From: Taxillus chinensis
Taxonomy: Eukaryota; Streptophyta; Magnoliopsida; Santalales; Loranthaceae
NCBI GenBank assembly: GCA_023512835.1
Contig: CM042089.1
Span: forward strand, 25,362,440-25,426,439
Direction of reading: 5' to 3'
DNA length: 64,000 bases
Shown one piece after another: positions 46,050 to 57,481 of the stretch (position 1 is its first letter; each line of letters opens with the position of its first letter). Made by a program: the position numbers and the translations under genes. The notes beneath the pieces are model-generated. The model saw only the letters and a list, made by a program, of their open reading frames with translations, did no database searches and was not told the DNA's origin.

Positions 46050-47861
46050 TGAGAGTGAAAGAGTAAGGGAGAAGGAGAGAAGAGCTTTGCCGGAATAGGT
46101 GCGGCGAGGGTTTAGGGTTTTGAGAGTTGGTAGTGATAACCTCGGCCGATGCCGATAGTGCGGTATAAATAGGATCCTTTCCGTGGAAGCGAGTGGGTCT
46201 CGAGTTTAAGCAAAATGAACAGTGAGCCACTCGACTTCCTTATGTCATTAGAAGTGATGGATTAGTGCCGTCGAATAGACTTATGACGTGGCGGCTGTGC
46301 TAACCATTCAAAAATGATAGCTGTAGGCATACTTCCGGATTTTTGAAAAGATAAGTATCGGGCTCGATGCGTGCATTAAATGAACCATCATTATCCCTCC
46401 TCAAAAATAAGCGATGTAAGATAATTACTTGGTTTATTGCGAATTGAGAATTCCAAGAGTCAGGAGGAAATAAACCGACTTTCATCCGGAGCAGGATAAT
46501 CCATATAAAGATCATCCGGATGAGACTAACTAACTGTATCAGTATAACAGTGTTAAAAAGAGATGATTCCTTTGCGGTCTTGATGTCGAGGGAGTATGAA
46601 GTACCACAACACCTCAGAAATCCGAGACATCTGACAGGATAGAGCAATGAAATGCAAAGAGAATCTGAACCTGTGACTTAACAAATAGATGCTTTGAAGA
46701 GCAAGTCTCGTCAGGTTCGGGTTAGTCCGGATAAACAATATAAGAGTATAACACACAATCCGTACTAAGAAGAAACAGAACTTATGCATAAGAAGTTAAG
46801 TGCTAGACACATACATAAGAGGTGAAAGCCATCATACTGAAATCAATGTATGTGTGGGATAATTAACACATAAATCCAATAAGTCAACATAGCCAATCCT
46901 TCATACTGAAAATGACAGCAAAGATCAATTTGATTTATATGACTTCATCCATCAGAGAATGTATGAGTGAAAATGGAAGGAAGAGCACATGATGTATGAT
47001 GTTACAACCGACTGTCATGCCTAAAATGCTAGGAAGAGAAAGATAACAGCCAAGCAATCCGCAATTCCGATTCAACAGTGCAAATCCAATCAGCTTTATG
47101 AGTGAGAGTTATAGGGCGGAACATCCGAGACATATCAGAGAGGCATTACTTAATAATAAGCATTCTCTCGCCCTGTAGTCATGCCTTTTGCTGAAACAGG
47201 GGGCCTTACTTAAGATTCAATGAAATATTCTCTCCCCCTGAGATCAGCGAATCATTTTGATGCGTTCTTCTCGAGGATGACTCCCCCTCAGATAGACAGC
47301 CAGGAGAGAGGTCATGAAATATGAATCTGGGAGTATTACTAGATAATAGTGAGAGCAATTTCTCTCCCGTGGACTTTTAGAGCCTATTAAGACGTTTCCT
47401 GTTTTATGATGAAACGAGAGAAACTGCTGCCTATCCTTGATTTACTCCACTCAAGCGGTGATCGCGAGACAGTGAATTTCCACTTTCGACCGAGCTATCC
47501 CAAATCATTCCTCAACCATGCATCTTAGATATTTCAGTCAGTCATGAAATCATAAGACATGTGATGGAAGATGGAGTTGAATTCATGACATCAGAATAGG
47601 ATTTGTGTCAAAGAAATTTAATCATGTTTGCTTGATTCACTGTCAGTCCGGATTAGCAAGCATCCTCCCAAAATGAACTTAGTGAGAAATATCAGAACAT
47701 TTACACGACTAAAGTAAGATAGTTAAACATGAAGTTCAGTATCTATCACTAACCATGAAGTACAACGATGCATGTTCTGAAAACAACTACTGATGGATAA
47801 CAGGTGAGAAGCTATGCAGAAAAGTCAAACATACCTAATTTAAGAAGAAGTTCAGAAAATC
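46050..47861 (-). other. Copia II non-coding stretch between RNase H and the extra ORF
   Basis: About 1.8 kb without a supported gene. Two G-rich purine tracts (CAGGGGGAGA, GAGGGGGAG on the minus strand) at 47231-47240 and 47279-47290 resemble the polypurine tract at the 3' LTR. Short words such as CATCCGGA recur. Confidence 0.5.
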
Positions 47862-48365
47862 TTACATCAGGTAGGGACTTTGTAAGTATATCCCTGATTG
47901 ATCTTCGATAGCAACATGTTCCAGGGATATGTGCTTTTTAAGAACATGATCGCGAATGAAATGATGCCTGACCTCAATATGTTTTGTCTTTGGATACATG
48001 ACGGGATTATTGCTGATAGCAATAGCACTGGTATTGTCACAGTAGAGTGTAACAGATGTCATGTTGAAGCCGTAGTCAGTAAGTTGACTTTGTATCCAGA
48101 GAAGCTATGCACAGCAACTCCCAACAGCTATATATTCCGCTTCAGCAATAGAGGTTGATACGGAATTCTGCTTCTTACTGAACCAAGAGATCAATCTGTT
48201 TCCAAGGAATTGGCATGTACCACTGGTGCTTTTCCTGTCTATGCGACACCTGGCAAAGTCAGCATCAGAACATCCGGATAAGGCGAAGTTGGACTCTTTT
48301 GGGTACCAGAGTCCCAAATTCATCGTCCCTTTGAGATACCTTAATATCCGTTTTACATGAAGCAT
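47862..48365 (-). pseudogene. Copia II RNase H
   Basis: Blocks: RILRYLKGTMNLGLWY, GCSDADFARCRIDRKSTSGT, IAEAEYIAVGSCCA, then in a shifted frame LYCDNTSAIAISNNPV and KHIEVRHHFIRDHV. A frameshift near 48062-48105 separates the halves. Confidence 0.88.
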
Positions 48366-48532
48366 ATGTGACTCTTTGGGATTCGCCTAATATCTTGCGC
48401 AGAAGCAAGTTGCAAACATTATGTCCGGGTGACTTGCTGTAAGATACAGCAAGGATCCAATCATCCCTCTATACTCAATCATATTCACTGATTTGCCATC
48501 AACATCTGGGTCTAACTTGGCACTGACTGGCA

Positions 48533-49485
48533 TTAGAGTTTTGACAGGAGATGAACCTTCATACCAAACTTCTTGATTAAGTCACGAGTGTACTTAGCTT
48601 GGTTGATGAAGATCCCTTCCTTTAGTTGTTTGACCTTGATCCTAAGGAAGTAAGACAGTTCTCCCATCATACTCATCTCAAACTTGCCAGTCATCAACTT
48701 GGCAAACTCATCAGAAAGTTTCGGATTAGTTGATCCAAAAATGATATCATCCACGTAGATCTGTACAATCAGAGTATGTGTCTTCTCTTTCCGTAAGAAT
48801 AGCGTGGTGTCAATCTTCCCTTTTTGGAAGTTGTGAGCGAGTAAGAATTCCGAAAGTATGTCGTACCAGGCTCTTGGAGCTTGCTTCAATCCATACAAGG
48901 CTTTCCTTAGTTTGTAGACCAGATGTCCAGCCTTTGGTTCAATGAATCCTAGAGGTTGTTCAACATATACCTCCTCTTGAAGATCTCCATTTAGAAATGA
49001 CTCTTGACATCCATTTGATAAACTTTGAAGTTTTCGTATGAAGCGTATGCCAAGAACATTTTGATTGTCTCAAGTCGGGCTACTGGAGCAAAAGTTTCGT
49101 CATAGTCTATTCCTTCTTCTTGACGATAACCCTTGGCTACCAGTCGGGCTTTGTTCTGGATTATGATTCCGTCCGTATCAAGTTTGTTCCGGAACACCCA
49201 TTTAACTCCAATGACTTGTTGAGACTTTGGCCTTGGTACAAGAGTCCACATATCATTCCTTTTGAACTGATTTAACTCTTCTTGCATGTCGTCTATCCAA
49301 TTTGAATCTTGAAGAGCTTCTTCCACCACTTTTGGCTCTATCTGCGACAAAAAGCAAGAGTAGAGGCACATGTTGGAGGTGGTTGCTCTTGTTCTAACAC
49401 CAACAGAAGGATCACCAATCACTTGTTCTTGAGGGTGTGCTTTGAGTCTACCTATAGTTTTGTGCAAGTGGTGGTGAATACTCAA
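48533..49485 (-). pseudogene. Copia II reverse transcriptase
   Basis: Blocks: [47 protein letters not shown], then after a frameshift near 48991 [19 protein letters not shown] and the catalytic [11 protein letters not shown]. The order and sequence fit SIRE-type copia polymerases. Confidence 0.9.
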
Positions 49486-50134
49486 TGATTTGAAGCTCTG
49501 TCAGATTAGGTGGTCCTTGGTCGTCCACTGATTGAGCTTCTTCCGGGCCAGCGTTATTCAAATTAACAGGTTCTGGAGTATTTTGAGGTTCTCCATTACT
49601 GTTCATTTCTGTATCAACTGGTCCGGATGGACTGGAAAGTACTCCGGTATTTTGAATATCCGAAGGAATATATCTGGAGTTATGTGGAAGTCCCAAGTCC
49701 GATTTATCCGTAGCATCATCTGCATCATTTCTTCGTTCTTCATTGGTGCCACATGGTTGGTTAGTAGAAGTGACAGGAACATTCATAAACTTTGAGTAGT
49801 CAATGTTGTCGTCTTGATCCTGCACATTAGAACTTGAAGAACCAACTTTCGACCATTCCGTGTTAGCTTCATCAAAAGTCACATGGATAGATTCTTCAAC
49901 TTTGAAAAGTTTTGTATTGAAAATCTGATAAGCCTTGCTATGTAATGAGTATCCAACAAATATCCCATCATCAGATTTAGGTTCAAATTTATTCCGGGAT
50001 TCTTTTCCATTGTTCAGTAAGTAGCAAGTACACCCAAAAGTTTTGAAGTGTGAAATAGAAGGCTTTCTGCCCTTCCACATCTCATAAGGTGTTTTCATGG
50101 TAAATTTATTTATAAGAGTTCTGTTCTGAACATA
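49448..50134 (-). pseudogene. Copia II integrase, C-terminal part
   Basis: The frame begins at the Ty3 insertion point and reads PYEMWKGRKPSISHFKTFGC, DGIFVGYSLHSKAYQIFN, the usual region after the copia integrase core. An Asp/Asn/Pro-rich linker to the reverse transcriptase follows. It continues the frame broken at 59316-59320 once the inserted element and one ACATA copy are removed. Confidence 0.88.
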
Positions 50135-50700
50135 TGTAATGACCCGTGTGTAACCCGTGTGTTAAGGAGTTAACCACAAACACCTTGGATGTTAGTACAC
50201 AAGTTTAAGGTAAGAGATGAGCCCAAGAGGGGACTTTTGAGAGGTGCATGTGTCAAGCGATAGCGTACATTTATGCCCTAGGAAGATGCTTATGCGTTTA
50301 CAGGCGGTTTTAAGTCGTTTTGGCTGATCTTGGAGCTCACTTTTGACCTAGTAGATGGCCTCAAACAATTGGCGTGCAAGAACAAAAGTTTCTTAGAATG
50401 AGGTCCTCTATCTACCACAGAAATTTCAGAGCATTTGGAGCTGAACGTGAATTCACCCATTTCACGTGCAAGCATATTTTTGCTCCTCAGGCCTCTACAA
50501 GATGCAAGGAGACTTGTGGTGAAGTTTGAGTGCATTTGGAGCTGCACACCAATTGGGGAATTGGCGTGCAAATTGACGTGCAAGCATATTTTTGCATGGT
50601 TCCCTTGGTTTTGCCATTCTAAGGAACTTTCTCCAAAGGACCATGTTGAAATTTTGAGTATTTTGGCCTATATGGGTGCGGAAAGGTGGTAACTTGTGTG

Positions 50701-50796
50701 ATCAAAACTACGTCGTTTTGATCCTGGCATTCACTTAATCAAAACTACGTCGTTTTGATCCTGGGATTCACTTAATCAAAACTACGTCGTTTTGAT
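50701..50796 (+). promoter_or_regulatory. Triplicated ACGT-centred near-palindrome upstream of the LTR TATA box
   Basis: Three 22-bp units with arms ATCAAAAC and GTTTTGAT around a central ACGT, spaced 37 bp apart, sit just upstream of CTATATAAG. The ACGT core is typical of plant bZIP sites. Element I has only two units. Confidence 0.7.
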
Positions 50797-50807
50797 GTTG
50801 TGTTGTC

Positions 50808-50816
50808 TATATAAGA
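50808..50816 (+). promoter_or_regulatory. LTR TATA box
   Basis: CTATATAAG about 12 bp after the last near-palindrome. Transcription would start shortly downstream, near the TTAGGGTTTGTTGC segment. Copies lie at 58158-58166 and, on the minus strand, near 23356 and in the 29538-31326 LTR. Confidence 0.75.
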
Positions 50817-51382
50817 AGGAGGAGTCCCTCTGTTTTAGGTTTAGGGTTTGTTGCTTCACCAGCCGTCGCAGAGAGAGAGAGAGGGAAGAGGAGAGCTCCT
50901 GGTTGCCGCCGGGCGTCTTGCGTGGGTGGTCGGTGCTTCGTGGGTGGACGGCGTTCGGCTTGGGATCGGACCGTTCTTTGTGTTGTTGCGTTTTCCTTGA
51001 GGTAGGGGTTCTGTTCTTCCTAAATCCTCCTCCTGTCCTAGGGTCCTAGGGTAGAATATTATATTATTTATATGTAAATTCATATAGGTGTGACCTCCTA
51101 TATGAATGTTGGCCTTGATGGCATGTTGGTGTGATTCTGTGGATTACATGCTATGTGTTCGATGAAATGCCTGTGTGAATATAGCATTATGTATATGCCC
51201 ATTACATGTTTGGTAATATGCCTGTGTGGCTGGATTTGTGGTTTAGTGTATGTATGTATCTTGTGTGTTTGCTCTATTTTCCTGAATGGTTGGGTTTGTG
51301 CGCTTGTGAATGGGTGCACACCAATGTGTTTGGTGGTATGCTTGAGTGACCATGTGTGTTGTGTGCTTGATCGTGGTATCTG

Positions 51383-51484
51383 GCCTGAAGAGGCGGTTAA
51401 AGAACTTTGCCTGAGAGGCGGTTAAATCACTTGGCCTGAAGAGGCGGTTAAATAACTTGGCCTGAAGAGGCGGTTAAATCACTT
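51383..51484 (+). repeat. Four 26-bp tandem repeats (GCCTGAAGAGGCGGTTAAA)
   Basis: Four units of TGGCCTGAAGAGGCGGTTAA with AATCACT/GAACTT/TAACT spacers are present in every LTR of this family (also 22688-22790, 30022-30124, 58731-58833). One unit in each is shortened (CCTGAGAGGCGG). Confidence 0.9.
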
Positions 51485-51970
51485 GTGTTTTGTGTGGTGG
51501 ATAATTGTGACGACCGATGTGGTTTGTTATTGTTTGTTGAGATTGTTGTAACACGTCACCGCACCCGTGCACATGCATGTAGCCGCTAGGAGCATGGGAA
51601 GGGTTGGGGAGACTTGATCCCTACCGAGCCGTGGTTGCTCACCCCTCCTACGGTGTTTGCTTGTTTTCCAGGGACTTACAGGCGTTAGGTGGATACACCA
51701 AGGTGGAAGACCTTATCCATTTTATTCTTCCATTTATGTTGTTTTCTTTTATGGGAACCGATGTAACCCCAAGTGGGGATGGGATTGGAAAGAATTCTGT
51801 TGTAATAAACTGGTTTGGAATATTTTTATGAATATTACATTCTTGAATGTGTTGTGGATGTTTGAAATGTAAAATTCTTGGTTTGTATCCTAACCCCTTT
51901 GCCCTCCGTGTGGGTAAAAGGGGAGTCACGTGCCGGTTTCCTCGGGTTGGAAATCCGGGGCGTGACAATA

Positions 51971-51985
51971 TGGTATCGAGCATGG
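51971..51985 (+). promoter_or_regulatory. Ty3 element II primer binding site
   Basis: TGGTATCGAGCATGG, three bases after the 5' LTR. It lacks one A of the TGGTATCAGAGC seen in element I. Confidence 0.85.
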
Positions 51986-52381
51986 TCTAGTTGGCCTAGG
52001 GTAGTGGGCGGACTTGGTTATCTTGAGTCCTTTGGAGGAGCCTGGGGGGACATGCCTGATCAACATGGTCCTCTTTGAGCCTCCAAGGTGTACTTAGGGT
52101 AGTCCGGTCTTGTGATAGGATTTGCATGCATTGGCATTAGGGCACTAGTTGCATTTCTTGTGAATGTATGCTAAAGCGTGGATAAGATCACATGATTAAG
52201 TGAAATGTGCAACTCGATTTGTTTGGCAATGTGTCTTGGATCGTGAACTGTGAAATGTGATTGGTGCAATGTATGTGTGTAATGTCATGTGTTAGTGAAA
52301 TTGATAATGGGGTAGAGGTAGTCAACTTATTAGTAGTCAAACGCGTCCTGACATTTGTGCATCTTACTTCATGTAGTAAGA

Positions 52382-53662
52382 ATGCCACCGAGGAGAGTGA
52401 CACGTGCGTCCGGGGCGATGGGCGATGAGTCATCTGCCCATGAGGGTCCGGGTGCGGGACCATCCGTTGGAGGGCATGCGTTGCTACCGGCACGGCTACA
52501 AGAAGGCATCCAGTGGAGGTACGAGAGCTACGGGAGGGACTCCGGCAAGACGTTCGGGAGGAGGTGCGCCGTGAGATGGCAGACACAGCGGTGGTGCCAC
52601 CACCACCACCACCAGGTAGGAGAGGCGCCTCGTGAGCGTGAGAGTTCGCTGGGTGGTGTACCGACCCGTGCGAGAGGATGACGTGGTGACACGGTTCCGA
52701 AAGGAACAACCTCCGCGATTTAAGGGGGGGGAAGATCCTGTGGTAGGCGAGCAGTGGTTGAGGCAGATTGAGCATGTGTTCTCCTTTCTCCTGCCCCGGG
52801 AGGAGGATAAAGTGCGGCCCGGCAATTCGGCGGCTGGAGGGGGACGCTTTGGAGTGGTGGACGAGTGTTGCGGGGAGCCGTGCGGTGCAACTCATGTTTT
52901 GGGAGGAGTTCTTGCAACTCTTCCAAGATGAGTTCTTCCCGGAATCGGTGAGATGGCGAGAAGAGGGAAGAATTTGGCAGCTTGAAGCAGGGATCCAAGA
53001 CGGTACCCGAGTATGAGCGGGAGTTCCGGAGATTGAGTAGGTTTGCTCTCGAGAGCGTGGTAAGGGAGGACCTGAAGGCCCACAAGTTCACCTTGGGTCT
53101 CAGGCCAGCCCTTAGGGAGAGGGTGGCGATTCTACGCTTGAGGACCTATGCCGAGGCCGTGGAGACGGCCCGAATAGGCGAGAGAGAGCTGGATGATGGG
53201 AGGCAGGCCCATCGGGGGCGCCGATTGCGGTGTGGGCCCGATCGAGATGCAGGGTCCAAGAGGCTCAAGACGGAGGAGAGGGATAGCGATTCTTATCGCA
53301 ATCGGGGTCGGACATCCGTGAACCCTGGGAGGTTCACCTTTGGCGGCGGAAGACAGGGTGGTCCAGTGGGAGTCTACCGAGCGGATGCCCTTCCTGTGGA
53401 GAGCAGGGTCACTTCAAAGGGGAGTGCCCCAAGAAGGCTGGCGATGCAACAACCGTGGGCGAGAGGGTCATTTGCGCCGGGTTTGCGGGAGTGGCAACAG
53501 GGGAACGGGGGCGCGGCATCCGGCGTGAGGAGTGATGCTAGCTTCCGTGCACCAGCCGAGAGACCCGGCTCGTCGGTGGCAGCCCGACCAGGCAGGATCC
53601 GGTCGGACCCGACCCCGGGGGAGGCCGGAACGGCAGCAGACCGAGGCCGGAGGCAACCTTAG
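52382..53662 (+). pseudogene. Ty3 element II gag
   Basis: ATG at 52382 (MPPRRVTRASG). Blocks across several frames: VRELREGLRQDVREEVRREM, FRKEQPPRFKGGEDPVVGEQW, IEHVFSFLLPREEDKVRP, LEGDALEWWTS and KTVPEYEREFRRLSRFALES, a typical Ty3 capsid. The zinc knuckle region is degraded by shifts (compare CHCCGEQGHF in element I). Confidence 0.82.
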
Positions 53663-53679
53663 CGGGAAACGTCCGGTGA

Positions 53680-54219
53680 GTGAGCCGACAAGTGGCACGG
53701 GCCAAGGAAGGGTGTTTGCGGCTGGAGGCGACATACCAGGAGGAGGCTGAGCTACCACCCCCACCAGTTGAGGGTGGAGCAGGACCATCGGTGGTTAGAG
53801 GTACCCTCTTGATCTCCCGTACCTTAGCTTCTGTTCTTTTCGATACGGGTGCATCGTGTTCGTTTGTTCCGAGCCTGTGATAGATAGCTTGGGGTTAGCT
53901 TGTGTGGAGGCCGCGAGGCCCCTAGTTGTGGAGTCTCCTGGTGGGAGGCATGATTGAGGTACGACGAGTGTGTCGTGACTGTGTGTTAACCATAGGAGAG
54001 GTGGAGCTGCGTTTTGACTTGCATGTGATGCCTTTGAGGGCGTTTGACCTGATCTTGGGTATGGATTGGCTTATGGCTTTCCAGGCCAAGATAGATTGTT
54101 ATCGGCGGCGTGTGACCTTCGTGACACCTGCAGGGACCTCTTGCACCCTGCAGGGGGAGTGGGATTGTGAGGCGAGTCGGGCCGGGCCGGTGTTGGACCG
54201 GTGGGGTGCCATTACCCAC
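53680..54219 (+). pseudogene. Ty3 element II protease region
   Basis: Shows LASVLFDTGASCSFV, then after a shift near 53880 VCRDCVLTIGEVELRFDLHV and FDLILGMDWLMAFQAK. Matches element I 27172-27960. Confidence 0.85.
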
Positions 54220-54239
54220 AGGTTAGCAGCCCGACCTTT

Positions 54240-55515
54240 CTTTGAGGAGGGTAAGGTGGAAAAGAGGGTGTGGCCCGTTGTTGTGGACCAATTTCGGGAT
54301 GTTTTTCCTGAGCGGTTGAGGAGTTTGCCACCTAAGAGGAGTGTGGAGTTCACCATTGAGTTGGTACCGGGGACGGGTCCGATTTCCCAAGTAGCGTATC
54401 GTATGGGGCCAGTGAGTTGAGGGAGCTTCAGAGGCAAATCGAGGAGTTGGTGGGCCAGGGGTATATCGGACCAAGTACCTCACCTTGGGGTGCTCCGGTG
54501 CTCTTTGCTAAGAAGGCCGATGGCACGCTTCGTCTCTGCATCGACTACAGGAAGTCGAATTCGGTGGATCGTGAAGAACAAGTACCCGTTGCCTCGGATA
54601 GATGACCTGTTTGACCAATTGAGTGGGGCCCAGTGGTTTTCCAAGATAGATTTACGGTCGGGGTATCACCAGCTCGGGGTTAGGGAGGAGGACATCCCTA
54701 AGACGGCTTTCCGGTGCGGTATGGGCATTATGAGTGGGTAGTGATGCCTTTCGGGCTCACTAATGCGCCAGCGGTGTTCATGCATTTGATGAACCAAGTC
54801 TTTGCCCCATACTTAGACTCGTTCGTGGTGGTGTTTATCGACGATATCTTGGTGTATTCCAAGACCGAGAAGGAACATGTGGAGCACTTGGCAACAGTGT
54901 TGCAAACCTTGAGGGACCAGCATTGTTTGCTAAGTTTAGCAAGTGTGAGTTTTTGGCCCCAGGAGGTTCACTTTCTTGGCCATGTGGTGTCAGTGAGGGA
55001 GTTAGGGTGGACCCAGCCAAGATTGAGGCCGTGGCATCGTGGGCAAGGCCAACCAACGTTTTTGAGATCCGTAGTTTTCTTGGCTTGGCGGGGTACTATC
55101 GTCGTTTTGTAGAGGGGTTCTCCCGTTTGGCGGCTCCTATGACGGCGTTGACTCGGAAGGGCGTGAAGTTTGATTGGACCGACAAGTGCCCGGCGGGCGT
55201 TTGAGACTCTCAAAACCCGTTTGACCACCGCACCCGTGTTGAGGTTGCCTAGGGAGGATATTCCATATGAGGTGTATTGTGATGCGTCCAGGGTTGGTTT
55301 GGGGTGTGTGCTTATGCAGGAGCACAGTGTGGTAGCTTATGGGTCGAGGCAATGAAGCCTCATGAGCGAATTATCCTACTCATGACCTTGAGTTAGCGGT
55401 CGTCATCTTCGCCCTGAAGAGTTGGCAGCACTACCTCTTGGGAGAAAAGTTTGTGGTGTTCTCGGATCACAAGAGCCTTCAATACATCTTTACTCGAAGG
55501 ACTTGAATTTGAGGC
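54240..55515 (+). pseudogene. Ty3 element II reverse transcriptase and RNase H
   Basis: Blocks: [94 protein letters not shown] and the [16 protein letters not shown] region. Single-base shifts occur near 54415, 54720, 54950, 55195 and 55352. Confidence 0.9.
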
Positions 55516-55919
55516 AAAGGAGATGGGTGGAGTATTTGCAGACCTTTGATTTTACTCTTGCCTATACCCCGGGCAAGGGTAATGTTGTGGGCGATGCATT
55601 GAGCGGAAAAGGGAAAGCTAAGGTGGCCGTGAGAGAGTGGAAGGCGATGGAGCGGTTGGCAATGTTGCGGTGCGGCCCGTTGTTCGTGATGGTGGGACAG
55701 TCCTGAGTCCTTTGGTGGTGGTGCCTGAGTTGTACCAGCGCGTCCGGGAGGAACAGTGGGTGACATTGAGTGTGAGGTTCTCCGTGCCCGTATTGAGGCC
55801 GGGGAGCTATCTGGAGACCGGACGAGAGGGTCCTGAGCATGAGTTGTCATTTCAGGGGCGGTTGGTCGTGGCTTCTTCCCTCGGGGATGAGGTGATGAGG
55901 GAGTTTCACCCGGTCTAGA

Positions 55920-56743
55920 GTTGCTTGTGCATCCAGGGGGTACGAAGATGTATCATGCGCTTCGAGCACATTTTTGGTGGCCTGGGATGAAACGCGATGT
56001 GGCCGCCTTTGTTTCGCGGTGCCTCACGTGTCAACGGTGAAGGCCGAGCATCGGCGGCCGGCGGGCATGTTACGGCCCTTGCCCATAGCGGAGTGGAAGT
56101 GGGACCATATAGCGATGGATTTTGTGACCGGTCTTCCACCCACCACCTGGGAGGAAGGATATGATTTGGGTAATTGTGGATCGACTCACAAAGTCGGCCC
56201 ATTTCCTGGCTGTTCGCGAGCGGGACTCCATTGGGACCTTGAGTCAGGCGTACATGAACGAGATTGTGAGAGCTGCATGGCGTACCCTCATCGGTTGTCT
56301 CGGACCGGGATTCGAGGTTCACTTCCCGTTTTCGGGCAGGTTTGCCAGGAGGCTATGGGGACCAAGCTTCATCCGAGTACAGCCTTTCACCCTGAGACCG
56401 ACGGTCGACCGAGCGGACGAATCGGACCATGGAGGACATGTTGAGGGCTTGTGTGCTAGATTTCGGGGGTTCGTGGGCAACTCACCTTCCTTTGGTGGAG
56501 TTTGCCTACAACAACGATTATCAGGCATCCATTGGGATGACTCCTTTTGAGGCGTTGTATGGACGGCCGTGTCGATCCCCTTTGTGTTGGACCGAGGTGG
56601 GGGAGACGGCTCTCTTGGGACCGCAGTTGGTTCAAGAGGCTACGGAGAAGGTCAAGTTGATTCGTCGGCGTTTGTTGTCGGCTCGAGTCGCGAGAAATCT
56701 TATGCGGATCAGCGACGGCGACCTTTGGAGTTTCTGTTGGTGA
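55920..56743 (+). pseudogene. Ty3 element II integrase
   Basis: Blocks: RCLTCQ-like zinc-binding region, [55 protein letters not shown] and FEALYGRPCRSPLCWTEVGE, in three frames. Confidence 0.85.
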
Positions 56744-56893
56744 TCATGTGTTCCTTCGTGTCTCTCCACATCGTGGACATCGACGGTTTGGGCGGGGTTC
56801 CAAGCTATCTCCGCGGTTTATTGGTCCTTTTGAGATTCGGATCGTGTAGGGCCCGTAGCCTACCGGTTAGCGTTACCACCGAGGCCGAGTAGA

Positions 56894-57171
56894 GTGCACA
56901 ACGTGTTTCACGTGTCCCGGTTGCGGAAGTATCACCCTGACCCCACTCATGTGATTGATTGGGGGACGTTGGACATCGAGGATGACATGTCCGTCATTGA
57001 GGCCCCTATTCGTATCCTCGATCGGCGAGAGAAGCTTTTGCGTGGTCGTGCTTATTCCTTTGGTTCGCGTCCGTGGCAGCACCGTGGTATTGAGGAGGAG
57101 ACATGGGAACGTGAGTCCATGATGCGTGAGCGACCTGGACTTGTTCGAGGACGAACAATCTTAAGCGTGGG
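56894..57171 (+). pseudogene. Ty3 element II chromodomain tail
   Basis: MHNVFHVSRLRKYHPDP, PIRILDRREKLLRGR and HRGIEEETWERE match element I 24327-24608. The final MRERYPDLF is altered by an indel near 57130. Confidence 0.83.
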
Positions 57172-57467
57172 AGGTGGTGTTGGCCAAGGGATGGATAGTG
57201 ATGTTTTCTTGTGATGTGTTTTCTTGTATTCGTTGATGTATTTGTATTGTCTTTTAAAGACATGTGTTCTTGTTTGTGATGTGCCTTGAGATGTGTATTC
57301 GTGACATGTGGTTATTGTGGTTATGGATTCCGGTGGTACTTGTTATGTGCCGTTGTCTTTGTGTGTGGTGTATGACCCCTTTGGGTGTTGTAGCTCGCCG
57401 TGTGGCAAATGGGTAGCTTGTGTTTGTTTTCCTCGTATGTCATTTCTTTTCGAGGACGAAAAGTCTT

Positions 57468-57481
57468 AAGGGGGGAGAGGA
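57468..57481 (+). promoter_or_regulatory. Ty3 element II polypurine tract
   Basis: AAGGGGGGAGAGGA immediately before the 3' LTR. Confidence 0.88.

Larger units (their letters stand above)
50135..51967 (+). repeat. Ty3 element II 5' LTR
   Basis: 1833 bp, TGTAATGACCC...GGGGCGTGACA. It contains three near-palindromes (50701-50722, 50738-50759, 50775-50796), a TATA box CTATATAAG at 50808-50816, a perfect 11-bp hairpin at 51078-51107, four 26-bp repeats (51383-51484) and AATAAA near 51803. Confidence 0.93.
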
